A DNA stretch of 10,497 nucleotides from the NCBI RefSeq assembly GCF_001949145.1, contig NW_019091481.1, positions 638,054 to 648,550 of the forward strand, given 5' to 3'. Both the position numbers and the translations under genes were made by a program. The notes under the pieces were generated by a model. That model did no database searches, was not told the origin of the DNA, and saw only the letters and a list, made by a program, of their open reading frames with translations. The DNA is from Acanthaster planci. Its lineage: Eukaryota; Echinodermata; Asteroidea; Valvatida; Acanthasteridae. Of the stretch, positions 1-8,374 are shown one piece after another (the stretch's first letter is position 1; the number at the start of each line of letters is the position of its first letter).

Positions 1-160
1 CTTGTGAAGGTCTTGTGGGATCTCGTGATGGTCTTGTGAAGGTCTTGTGGGATCTCGTGATGGTCTTGTGAAGGTCTTGTGGGATCTTGTGATGGTCTTA
101 TGAAGGTCTTGTGGGATCTTGTGATGGTCTTATGAAGGTCTTGTGGGATCTTGTGTTGGT
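1..160. repeat. 32-bp minisatellite, five copies, continues past the left edge
   Basis: Five in-register 32-bp units lie at 1-32, 33-64, 65-96, 97-128 and 129-160, and differ only by point changes (for example CTCGTG to CTTGTG, CTTGTG to CTTATG). Each unit is itself made of three related 10-11 bp pieces (CTTGTGAAGGT, CTTGTGGGAT, CTCGTGATGGT). After 160 the pattern decays into GGTCTTGGTGGTCTCTTGGTGAT up to about 194. It lies in the intron before exon A. The unit length is not a multiple of three, so a coding repeat is unlikely. Confidence 0.95.
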
Positions 161-430
161 TTTGTGATGGTCTTGGTGGTCTCTTGGTGATCATGGAGTC
201 TAACCTTCAACACTGCTGGATGAAGTTTTAATAAAAAGAGATGTGTGAACTGGAGTCAAGAAACTGGAAACTTGAACCACTTTTTGCCCTGAGGTATTCT
301 CGGGGGATGTGTTGAGATGTTTGGGAATGAAATGAGTCATGGGCAAGAAAATATGGTTGTTGCTTTTGTTCTTGGCTGGACAGCATTCTTTCAGGATATT
401 CAGTTTCTGTCTGTTTTTGTTATCTTACAG
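161..430 (+). other. 3' part of the intron before exon A
   Basis: This is intron sequence after the minisatellite. It holds decayed repeat units to about 194, then ordinary AT-rich sequence and the T-rich acceptor region before 431. No open frame or RNA structure stands out. Confidence 0.7.
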
Positions 431-509
431 AGAATCTGAAAGAATTCTGGAACTCAGATAAAGACTGGTACAATAACCTAGATGCTACAAAATGGATGCA
501 GAACATAAG
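431..509 (+). CDS. MTMR10: MTMR10-like coding exon A (first visible)
   Basis: The acceptor TTATCTTACAG ends at 430 and the donor AAG|GTACAG starts at 510. The exon is 79 nt: two bases completing a codon from an unseen upstream exon, 25 full codons, and two bases (AG) of a Ser codon finished in the next exon. It encodes the segment with DKDWYNNLDATKWMQN, which lies before the catalytic loop in myotubularins. Confidence 0.88.
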
Positions 510-3500
510 GTACAGTAATTGGGCCATGCTTACAAGGAATCCCCTGAAGATTTATGGGGAACAAGGTTTCTGACTCATAGTAAAAGGTTTATCCATTCCT
601 TCAGATTCTTAAAGTAAAGGTATTTTTACATTTTACACTGAGCTTTCTGTTCACAAATTCTTCATAAAATAATCATAAATGTTCACACAGCAACATGCTT
701 CACGTAACTGACTGTTCACTTACTGAAAAAATCAGTTGCAATCAACTCCAGGACTTCTCCCCATTCCTCTGAACTAGAAATCCAAACAATGACGGCAGGT
801 GTATCTCATACACTAGAGGGAGGATACCATTACTTAGTCTGACCTGTAATTACCTCCCCGCTGACTCATCTTCCTATTGTTTCTATCATTTGACCAGCAT
901 GTGTATGTCAGTGGCTGTGACTGCGGCAACTACCATCTGTCAGAATGAACAGACAGTGGTGCTACGAGGTAAGCAAGAACTTAATTTGCCCAGCCCACAC
1001 AAATGCAACCCAAAGTAACATTTATTTTCTCTCAGAATAGTTGTCAGAAGTTGGGGGAGGGGGGTTGGTATCAAATCAAAGCTTAGAAGACTTCATTTAA
1101 ATCCAGTGATGCATTGTCTAGATAATCTTGATTGCATAAGACAAGTGCTTTAGTGTGATTTTCCATAACAATAGAAATGCTTTGTTTATGTCATTTAAAA
1201 CCCTTTAAACATCAGTTCATTGATGCCCTCTCTAGCAGCTGGGAAATCTCAATTTAAAAGTTCAAATCCTACTTATGTGCCTAATTATGTGCCCCGGTGA
1301 ATATCCCAGCGTGCACAACCCACTAAATGTCACAGTGCTTCTCAAGTCTCAGTCAACTTGTCTTCCCCCAGCTTTCAGTACTTAATCTCTTTTAAGGGGG
1401 AAATGCCCTTTAAAGGCAGTGATCTGATGTATGACTCAGCATATTTAATAATGAAAGACATATTTTATCAAATAGCATGACATCTCAGACAGTTTGCCTG
1501 TGAAGCTGTGGATGGTATGAATCTTATGAGTTGTCCCACCTAGGGGAAAATCTTCTTCTGCTGTAGCTGTGTCCTGGTATATTCAGGATTCATTAGACTT
1601 TCTCTGGGTCTGAGTTCTAACATCTGGATTTGCAAACATTCTGACATGTGAAAGTACACTTGACTTCATGCGTAATTTGTCTCTCAAGCCAATAGTTGTG
1701 AAGCTGCTGGCCTATCAATGAGTCTGACAGCTGTATACAAACTGTGCTTTATCGCTGTGTGTGTGTGTATTTATGGAAGTGACCCTATAAGCATATTATT
1801 GTGAATTACAATGAAGCAGGGCCTCATTGCTGACACTTTATGGAAGAAGCGTTAAATCTTGGACTTTTGTAATCCTTGGCAAGCCAAGTGCTATTTAAAG
1901 GGCCCAGCCAAAGCTTACATTTAAAATAGATCCTATGAGAATCCCTGTTGTCGCTTGTGCGACTACAGCTGTGAATAGTCCCTGCCGACAGACAACATCC
2001 GGAGATCGTCTGAAAGCAAACAGAGACAAGTAGGTCGTACCAAACCGTCTTATCCATCGGTCAGAAGTTGACATAAGGATTGCTGGGGGCTTAGGTGAAG
2101 GGCTATGACTCATGGATCTGATGAGACTGACATCCTGCTAGAAGCTCAAGATGAATGGACTTGATGTGGAAGGACAAACTGAATTGAAACTTTTGTGCAT
2201 GTAAAAATTCCTAGATTAATTTTAGTATGTTTGTAACTGAGTAGATACACAAAATTACAATTCATGTACGTGTACCGCTTGGTGTAGTGAGATCTTTTTT
2301 TTCAGCTGTTAGATTCTGTTGAACCAAGCAGACGTCACATGTTCAGGTGATTTTATTTGACCAGCTCTACTCTACTTTTGCGGAATCGGATTAACGAGAA
2401 GCAACTGTTGTAATTGTCTCACTCATCAAGGGCACAAAAGTCACACCATTAGGTCACAGTTGTTCAGATCTAACATGACAGCGCTGTGCTGCTGTATACT
2501 CTATTTATAAATTAGTATTTTTATCCACGCTCAACTTTGTGTCTGCTCACCCAGTGCTTCTTGTCATGCCCAGGATTACTTCTATTTTAGGATTTATGTT
2601 TAAATCTCACAATATCCCTTCTGCATGTGGCGATTCCGGTTGACATTTCAGAACCCAACGGTCGTGACACCTCCTGCATTGTATCATCGCTGGTGCAGAT
2701 TATCCTGGATCCATACTGCCGTACTCAGCTTGGATTCCAGAGCCTGATTCAGAGAGAATGGGTCATTGCTGGTCATCCGTTCCTAGAACGCTGTGGTCAT
2801 CTCACTCCCAATGACGGCGAAGAGGTCAGAACATTCAGCCAGATCATGACATGAACTCAAAACACTGAACAAGAAAATACTAAATGAAGATTGTCATGAA
2901 AGTATTCTCTAGCACCCTAAGAAATCTCACTGTCTGCCATACCCTCATCCTATATCCATGTAAGTCATTTGTAAAAGTTCAAGACCACCTGTCATTTTGT
3001 TGGTATTTCTGTCGTTGGGCCTGCGTTACATTGTCTCATTGAATGATTGCAAAAACATGTTTTTTTTTATAGTGGCCCATAACATTGGAATAGTGCTATG
3101 AGCCCATTTGAATGAATTCTTTGCGAAGGCAGGTCTGGTATGACATTTTGTCTGTAATGCAGCATGAATAAAAAATCCAGTCTAAACCATCAAAAAAAAA
3201 CTGGAGGACACACTAAGTGTTGGACTGTTAACATTTCAAATCATGGAAATGTAGTCAAATAGCTGTGTAACCATGATTAATTGGTCTATGTTTGGTTTTT
3301 CTTTAGGTAAATACATTTTGTATGGGTGACCCTAAACTTTTGTGACTGACTGTACATATATGTTCACTGTATATAAAAAAGTATTTTGTATTTTTAAGGA
3401 CTTTTGAATTCAGCAATTAGAACCAAAGGTTTAGTGGTGATATCAACAAATCCCAACACTGTGACATTTCACTGTTAGATGCCAAGCTAACAGTACAAAC

Positions 3501-4735
3501 TTGTGCATATTTGCTACAGCTATTGAAGAGTGAAACCAGTTACCAGCTAAACTGCTGTGCAATGTATTATGCTTATGGCTGACCTTCGGCTAAGCTCTTT
3601 CTTACCATGAAAGTATCTAAGCAATTTTTTTTTATTAAAGCAGCTTTGTGGAGTGTGACTTTCATTTAAACACAAAATGTATAACAGTATCTAAGAGGAA
3701 CTCGGATAACTGAGTGGTGCTTATTGATGGTTGTTATTCTCTGTGTTTGTTTTTTTTTATATTTTGCAGGCTCCTACTTTCCTTCTCTTTTTGGATTGCG
3801 TCAATCAAATGATGCAACAGTTTCCTTCTGCCTTTGAATTCACCGATACCTACCTCATCACCATCTGGGACAGTACCTTTGCTGGCATCTTTGGGACCTT
3901 CCTCTTCAATGGCGAGAGGCAGCGAGTGCGGACATGTATGCAGGATGCAGAGAATCCAATAAGGTTAGCCACGGTCTGGGCATGGTCTCTACAATACAGT
4001 CGAGAGGACCAAGCCCTCTTCAACAATCCTATGTACATTGCTAAGCAGATCCTGGCTGAGAAAGTACCAAGGTTCAGGCCGTCCTCACAGAAAGAAGTAG
4101 ATCACATGGAAGGATGTAATCCAGCGCTGTATCGCTTCAGAGCCCGGACGGCCAAACGGACTATACTGGATGCCAAATATGGTAGCAAATCCCAGGATGA
4201 CTCTGCACTGTCCACGCCGGTTCACTTACGAGATAAAAACCTTAACATCAACGGAGCCAATTCCACTGGAAATAGCCGTTCATCGGAGCTAGATCCTAAC
4301 ATGATCATTCCACAGACTGGTCCACCGTTTATCAAGTTCTGGACTCAATGTTACCTGCGTTGGTTGCCTAGTGCCCACATCGTTGGTGGGGGTTATCCCC
4401 AAGTCTACAAGCAACATTGCCAAGTAGTGGATGAGATACTGCAACTCAAGGAGAAGCTTGATCAGCTGCGAGCCCGGAAGATGAATGACGTAGTGCGCCG
4501 GCCCAAGCGAGAAAGTCGGTTGTACTTCACCTATGAGGATAACACCAGAAACCAAGGCCTCCTGACGTCAGCGTTCCCTTTCTCAATAAGTGACCTGAGC
4601 TTGATTGGTGGGGATCGGAGATCGTTTCTTGGCACACCCCTAGCGAGGTTCCTGCGAGGTCAAAGCCTTATGCAGAGTGATATGTCAATGCTAACAGCAA
4701 CTGATGCCGAAGCTAATGATGAAGTGGAATTGTAA
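431..4735 (+). CDS. MTMR10: Inactive myotubularin-related protein (MTMR10/11/12, 3-PAP subfamily), C-terminal 428 residues, 5' end outside the window
   Basis: Joined coding exons are 431-509, 898-968, 2652-2824 and 3770-4735. The phases fit at every junction (split Ser codon, split Glu codon, then phase 0), giving 428 visible residues before TAA. Residues 1-49 are the middle of the phosphatase-like domain (EFWNSDKDWYNNLDATKWMQ). Residues 50-107 are the catalytic-loop region and the helix after it: GRDTSCIVSSLVQIILDPY, then GFQSLIQREWVIAGHPF and ERCGH, all typical of the family. Residues 108-187 complete the domain (FLLFLD, AFEFTDTYL, FGTFLFN, VWAWSLQ). A variable linker follows (about 200-290), then IKFWTQCYLRWLP, a short predicted coiled coil (about 325-345) and a conserved tail with FLGTPLARFL, matching the 3-PAP-type C-terminus. 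The CX5R Cys and Arg are absent, so no phosphoinositide 3-phosphatase activity is expected. Known subfamily members act as adaptors for active myotubularins on endosomal membranes; that role here is inferred. Which of MTMR10, 11 or 12 is closest is uncertain, since invertebrates may carry a single ancestral copy. Confidence 0.92.
510..897 (+). other. Intron A/B (388 bp)
   Basis: GT-AG intron with donor GTACAG and acceptor GACCAG. It has a pyrimidine-rich 3' end (CTTCCTATTGTTTCTATCATTTG). I see no other feature in it. Confidence 0.8.
898..968 (+). CDS. MTMR10: MTMR10-like coding exon B
   Basis: The acceptor is CATTTGACCAG|C and the donor is CGAG|GTAAGC, a near-consensus site. The exon is 71 nt: one base finishing the Ser codon, 23 codons, and a G that starts the next codon. 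It reads MCMSVAVTAATTICQNEQ and then TVVLR, the beta strand leading into the catalytic loop. It is too short to stand out as an open frame. It is placed by phase, by splice sites and by its fit to the family. Confidence 0.85.
969..2651 (+). other. Intron B/C (1683 bp)
   Basis: GT-AG intron, donor GTAAGC. It contains a G-rich patch at 1053-1068 (GGGGGAGGGGGGTTGG), a short GT run near 1757-1770, and a patch at about 1940-2060 that is locally richer in G+C and CpG and carries a perfect GTCGC/GCGAC stem at 1950-1963. Overlapping minus-strand frames are open at 1824-2113, but they resemble no protein I recognise. The patch could be an old repeat. Confidence 0.75.
2652..2824 (+). CDS. MTMR10: MTMR10-like coding exon C, degenerate catalytic loop
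   Basis: The acceptor TTGACATTTCAG ends at 2651 and the donor is GAAGAG|GTCAGA at 2825. The donor has C at +3, so it is somewhat off consensus. The exon is 173 nt: AA completing a Glu codon, then 57 codons ending in phase 0. It carries PNGRDTSC, LDPYCRT, GFQSLIQREW and FLERCGH. The open frame also runs upstream into the intron (reading AIPVDIS), but the phase of exon B and the family sequence favour the start at 2652. Read-through past the donor stops after a few codons. Confidence 0.9.
2825..3769 (+). other. Intron C/D (945 bp)
   Basis: GT-AG intron with several T and A homopolymers (3061-3068, 3193-3201, 3627-3634). It contains the transposon-end-like sequence at 3321-3354. I see no other exon in it. 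Confidence 0.78.
3321..3354 (-). mobile_element. Possible end of a Tc1/mariner-type element (decayed)
   Basis: The segment TATGGGTGACCCTAAACTTT continues TGTGACTGACTGTA. Read on the minus strand it starts TACAGTCAGTCACAAAAGTT, then TAGGGTCACCC. TACAGT followed by an AAAAGTTT-type block and GGTCACCC is a pattern common at the termini of Tc1-like elements and their non-autonomous derivatives. I found no matching inverted partner within the intron, so at most this is one surviving end. The assignment rests on resemblance only. Confidence 0.35.
3770..4735 (+). CDS. MTMR10: MTMR10-like terminal coding exon D
   Basis: The acceptor is a long T-rich tract ending TATATTTTGCAG|GCTCCT at 3769, phase 0, and the exon ends with TAA at 4733-4735. 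Its 966 nt encode 321 residues: the end of the phosphatase-like domain, a Ser/Asn/Asp-rich linker, the FWTQCYLRWLP block, a heptad-like stretch (VVDEILQLKEKLDQLRARK) and the conserved tail SAFPFS...RRSFLGTPLARFLRG. The open frame extends 13 codons upstream into the intron, but those codons (LFSVFVFFYILQ) are the polypyrimidine tract and not protein. Confidence 0.94.
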   Translation, partial: APTFLLFLDCVNQMMQQFPSAFEFTDTYLITIWDSTFAGIFGTFLFNGERQRVRTCMQDAENPIRLATVWAWSLQYSREDQALFNNPMYIAKQILAEKVPRFRPSSQKEVDHMEGCNPALYRFRARTAKRTILDAKYGSKSQDDSALSTPVHLRDKNLNINGANSTGNSRSSELDPNMIIPQTGPPFIKFWTQCYLRWLPSAHIVGGGYPQVYKQHCQVVDEILQLKEKLDQLRARKMNDVVRRPKRESRLYFTYEDNTRNQGLLTSAFPFSISDLSLIGGDRRSFLGTPLARFLRGQSLMQSDMSMLTATDAEANDEVEL

Positions 4736-4806
4736 GGACATCACTAAATATCCTGATGTCAATCAAGATGATACAAATAATGATTGTTTCTGAGTATAGT
4801 GGTAAC

Positions 4807-4866
4807 AATAATTTCAGGAGGTAATAGATGGAATGGAACATTCATCTGCCACGGAATGAAATTATT
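4807..4866. repeat. 10-bp inverted repeat in the probable 3' UTR
   Basis: AATAATTTCA at 4807-4816 is the exact reverse complement of TGAAATTATT at 4857-4866, with a 40-nt loop. It starts about 70 nt after the stop codon and so is probably in the mRNA. The stem is AT-rich and weak, and could be a chance match. Confidence 0.4.
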
Positions 4867-4928
4867 CTTTTCACTGATAGGATGAAATATGTTCATTATT
4901 TTTTTTATGCAACATCTGAATAATCCTG

Positions 4929-4934
4929 AATAAA
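4929..4934 (+). terminator. Candidate proximal polyadenylation signal AATAAA
   Basis: Canonical hexamer 194 nt past the stop codon. A T-rich run lies upstream (4898-4907) and GT-containing sequence downstream (CCTGTGAGTTCGG, ACTGTTGCTGG), as expected around a cleavage site. It would give a short 3' UTR. Confidence 0.45.
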
Positions 4935-6392
4935 TTCCCTGAATAACCTGTGAGTTCGGAACTTTCTTGCAACTGTTGCTGGATACCTGCAGAATGGAAC
5001 GCTCCATTTCATTCTTGCGGTACAGCCATAGTGTGATGAATGATTCATGACTCAAGTGACTATCCACCTATCAGATGATCAGTATTTATTCAAGTTGTTT
5101 TACATTGTATATTAATGAATGAGGGAGTTGAACCTTGTTGCAATGGGGTAGACCAATGCCCTCATCTTATTCCTGTGATTTCAACAGAAGCTGTGTCATA
5201 GCTTACTCAAAGCTGGCATTATGATGCAGCATAAATGAAAAAAAAAATCATGAGAAACTGTTAGACATTGCGAGAAAACTGCTTCTTCAACCCAAAAAAG
5301 TGAAGGTATTGTATTCATGGGTTTTTTCTTTCAGTAAAGGTTTTTGTTGTTTTTTGGTTAAAGTAGAAGCTTTGTTGCAGAGCCACACAGTTTGCATTGA
5401 ATAGCTTATGAATCATGGTAGCATTTACAGAAACAGAGACAAAAATCATGGACAGGAAAGAGTAGTGAGTTGCCAATTTTAAATGTTGTCAATTTACTTG
5501 TGAGAGGAGTTGATTTCAAGGATTCTTCACAGGTTTCTTGAAAGATTGATCTAAGGAGTTTTATTTTCTGATTTCTTTTAAGGAAAGGGAGGGTCAGGAT
5601 CCACACCTACATGTTATTTATGATAAAGTGATTTGCTGTGTATCATTTGGCAATCAGTATCATTTATTCTGGTGCCTTCTAAATGCCATCTGGCAACACG
5701 GAAATGAAACATTTGTCTCAACGTTGTACAAAGACAAATTATCTCATATCTTTTGTAAACGGAAGCTTGTGAGAAATTGAATATTTTGTAAATCTAGGGA
5801 GTTGAAAAGTACAGTGTCAATAATATATATTTCGGTGTAACTACAGATGTGGGCTGCAACTTTTTAACTGACGTGATTTTTTTTCTGTCTTATCTTTGAT
5901 ATTGGAGTGTTTTTATTTCCTTTTGGAAGAACTGGTCAGTTCAGAAGTTGGCATTCTTCACTGTGGCTTACATTCCCATGCAGTGTTCAGGATGTCGGAA
6001 GAGAAATCTTCATTTGGATCAGTCAGTATTCCGTATAGAATGCCACAAGTGTTCCTCATCATACACTCCCTCAGAGTTGGTGATTGCAAATACAGATCAT
6101 TGTTTTGTTAAACATTTGACTTAGTATTTAAATGCTATTTATTCAATGGCGATAGATTCATAGCTTTGTACATATTAAAACCACTCAGTTATGTTGTTTT
6201 AGTTGTTAGATTTATTAAGGAAAAGCTTTTGCTGTTAGCCATGTGTTATAGTCCAATTTCTTCACAAGAAAAATTCTTAGAGATTTGGTTTAATTTGCTT
6301 GATAATATTTCTGCAGGCATTGATGACTTAAGTAAATTGCGATTTCTGTGTTGAAAATGTGCAATGCAATGAATGCGCTCTGTAAGCTTTTA

Positions 6393-6398
6393 ATTAAA
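6393..6398 (+). terminator. Candidate distal polyadenylation signal ATTAAA
   Basis: The common variant hexamer, followed at once by GTTTTGTTCT, a GT/T-rich downstream element. It would give a 3' UTR of about 1.7 kb. It competes with the proximal site at 4929. Confidence 0.3.
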
Positions 6399-7198
6399 GT
6401 TTTGTTCTATATAGCATACAAGCCTGTACTAATGGGAATATATACAGTGTTTATAAATGTATACATCAGGTAAGGGCAAAACCTGTAACATCTTCCCCTA
6501 TACAAAGTACATCTTGAAAAACAGTTGCAAACAGTTTGTCGTGTATATATGTTTGTTTATTTGTCACTCTGTCCAAGTCTATTAAAACCCAATACAAGGT
6601 TCAACAGATTTTAAAGGATTCAGAACTGGACAAGCCAACCTATGTGTACTTTGAACTTGACATGGGTTGTTGATGGTACATACACGTATTATGGAATAGT
6701 GTAATGTTGCTTGAAATCATAGTATTGGAAATAGGCAGATTAGCTGGATTGCAGGAAACTTATCCTTGGAATAGAGGGATTTCACTTCACTTTTCAGTGG
6801 TTCCTTGCCGTTTTAAAGGAAAAGTTACAAAATACCAACTGCATGGGGTCTATTTTAGCCAATGGAATAGCTATAATATCTCCTTCATAAACAATGTCTT
6901 TAACGACCAGGGAGAGATAGGCTTTTAAGCCCAAGGCTTGATTAATTAACAGCGCCCTCAATGTAAACTCCTGTCTTCTGGCAATGGGGGGATTCAGCTT
7001 TGTTGTGTGTGCAGCTGTTTGTAGGCCTGCAATGCCCAAACTAAATGGACAAACATCTAAGTGTGGTTCATTAGCAAACTGGTCAATACTCCTGAGCAAA
7101 TTATGTGTAGGAAAAAAAATTCGCTGAGCTGAAAACTTCAAAGTCTTGGGTTACAAATAAAGCAAAGGTGGGACTGGAGACAAAGCCGGCATTTGGAA

Positions 7199-7222
7199 AA
7201 CCCCAGTGACTAAACTGGGGTT
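7199..7222. repeat. Perfect stem-loop, 9-bp stem and 6-nt loop
   Basis: AACCCCAGT at 7199-7207 pairs exactly with ACTGGGGTT at 7214-7222 around the loop GACTAA. The stem has five G-C pairs and stands out in an AT-rich background. It lies about 2.5 kb past the stop codon and 38 nt after an AATAAA at 7156-7161. No run of T or other known RNA element follows it, so the role is unknown. Confidence 0.7.
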
Positions 7223-7789
7223 GTTATGAATTAAAGTTCCTAAGCATTTCAAGCATAGATTTCTTGTGTAAAATTTAGAAAGCAGTTGAGTTTGTCAGCA
7301 TTTAAGGATTTATTTCTGGTTAAATAGGAGGCTAAAGAAACTTAAAGAGTGGAAATCATTTCTGGATTCATTATTGTACATGTACATGGAATTAATCATC
7401 CTTTGGACAGGAGTATTTGTTGTAATTTGGGATTTGATCTGTTGGTTTGAAGTGCTGAAATCACAACAAAACAAAATGAAAAAACATGAGCATTTCTAGA
7501 AGAAATCTATTTTTGCAAATTGTCACATGTATGGAACCAGAAGAGGGCAGGTAGATTGGTCTGTTAGTTGAGTGTACCTGCTTTGATCTGGTCCAAGGCT
7601 TTATGGTTGACTTATGTGGGGTGTATATCTGTGTGTATATATGAAATTAATTAAATGTATTCAAGTGAAAAGGAATATGGCATTACTGAGAGAGTCTAAA
7701 ATATTAGATTTGTCAAATGTTACTAATGATTTTCTTGTTACTGGGAGAAGAAACAGAAACAGTAATCCAATAGTGATTATATATTTCAG

Positions 7790-7810
7790 CTGTTGTCGAT
7801 GTCAAACAAG
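7790..7810 (+). other. Possible 21-nt microexon
   Basis: A good acceptor (GATTATATATTTCAG, ending at 7789) and a good donor (AAG|GTAAAC at 7811) flank 21 nt that are open in phase 0 (LLSMSNK). The length is a multiple of three. No partner exon can be joined with confidence, and a chance pairing of splice signals is quite possible. Confidence 0.2.
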
Positions 7811-8374
7811 GTAAACATCCCAAACTCAAAAGCAAGTTGTTGAATTTTACTTTTTTTTTCATACCGGAATGATCATTTGATCAAGCATTAATTGTTTAAG
7901 AACTTTATTGAATTGGCACAACTCAAAAGTTTGTGTAAGAATGATTTTGTTGTGTTTATGTTGATGATAATAAATTCCTCCCAGTTAATTTTGAATATCA
8001 CTTTACTGTTTTGTTTTGGTCCAATTTGTTCATGTTTGAGCTTTTTTTCAAATCCTGAACATTCCAACCGCAGATTTATACTTTAAAGAAAAAGATTAGT
8101 ACTTTCACGTTGCAGGTAGTAAAAAGTAAAACCTATCTGGGAAATGTTCCCTCTAAGAATTTGATAAATTCAAATTTCATTTGTTCATTAAAAAATTGAT
8201 ATAATCCAATTAACCTTAAAGCTAAATGAACCTCAATATCAGTAATATTTCCTCAGTATCATTAATCTGCAAGTTTTTTGCATTAAACGTATTTCCCTCA
8301 ATAAGAAGAAGTCCAAAGAACACAATAATGGTCTTGACTAGCTCATGCATCTAGTTCATTTAACTAGCTCTAAG

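Larger units (their letters stand above)
4736..6400 (+). other. Probable 3' UTR and downstream flank of the MTMR10-like gene
   Basis: AT-rich sequence directly after the stop codon, with no convincing open frame. The 102-codon minus-strand frame at 4759-5067 and the smaller plus frames near 5900-6350 are of the length expected by chance in this composition. Candidate poly(A) signals are AATAAA at 4929 and ATTAAA at 6393. AATAAA also occurs at 7156, 7969 and 9186. Where the transcript ends cannot be decided from sequence alone. Confidence 0.55.
6401..8374. other. AT-rich stretch without a supportable gene
   Basis: No recognisable protein or RNA gene. The longest frame is on the minus strand at 6794-7141 (115 codons, opening with TTG and lacking an early ATG). 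It resembles no family I know, and frames of this length are expected about once by chance in AT-rich DNA of this size. Also present are the hairpin at 7199-7222, a possible microexon at 7790-7810, and a diverged 20-bp tandem duplication at 8231-8270 (CCTCAATATCAGTAAT / CCTCAGTATCATTAAT). Confidence 0.6.

Noticed and set aside
1053-1068. G-quadruplex in intron B/C
   Set aside because: Only two long G runs plus a GG; it lacks four runs of three or more G.
4289-4555. 88-codon minus-strand frame opposite exon D
   Set aside because: It is the antisense shadow of a well-supported coding exon.
4759-5067. 102-codon minus-strand open frame just after the gene
   Set aside because: No recognisable protein features; chance length for this composition, and it overlaps the likely 3' UTR and its poly(A) signal.
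6794-7141. 115-codon minus-strand open frame
   Set aside because: It starts with TTG, resembles no family, and a frame of this length is expected roughly once by chance in AT-rich DNA of this size.
7199-7222. Iron-responsive element, because CAGTGA occurs in the hairpin
   Set aside because: The CAGTGA lies across the stem and loop and is not flanked by the required 5-bp upper stem.
7552-7606. tRNA-derived SINE: A-box-like GTTAGTTGAGTG and B-box-like GGTCCAAGGC
   Set aside because: Both boxes deviate from consensus, the spacing is short, and no tRNA cloverleaf or SINE tail is visible.
8096-8184. Exon starting after TTTCACGTTGCAG
   Set aside because: No usable donor follows before an in-frame stop, and the encoded peptide is unremarkable.
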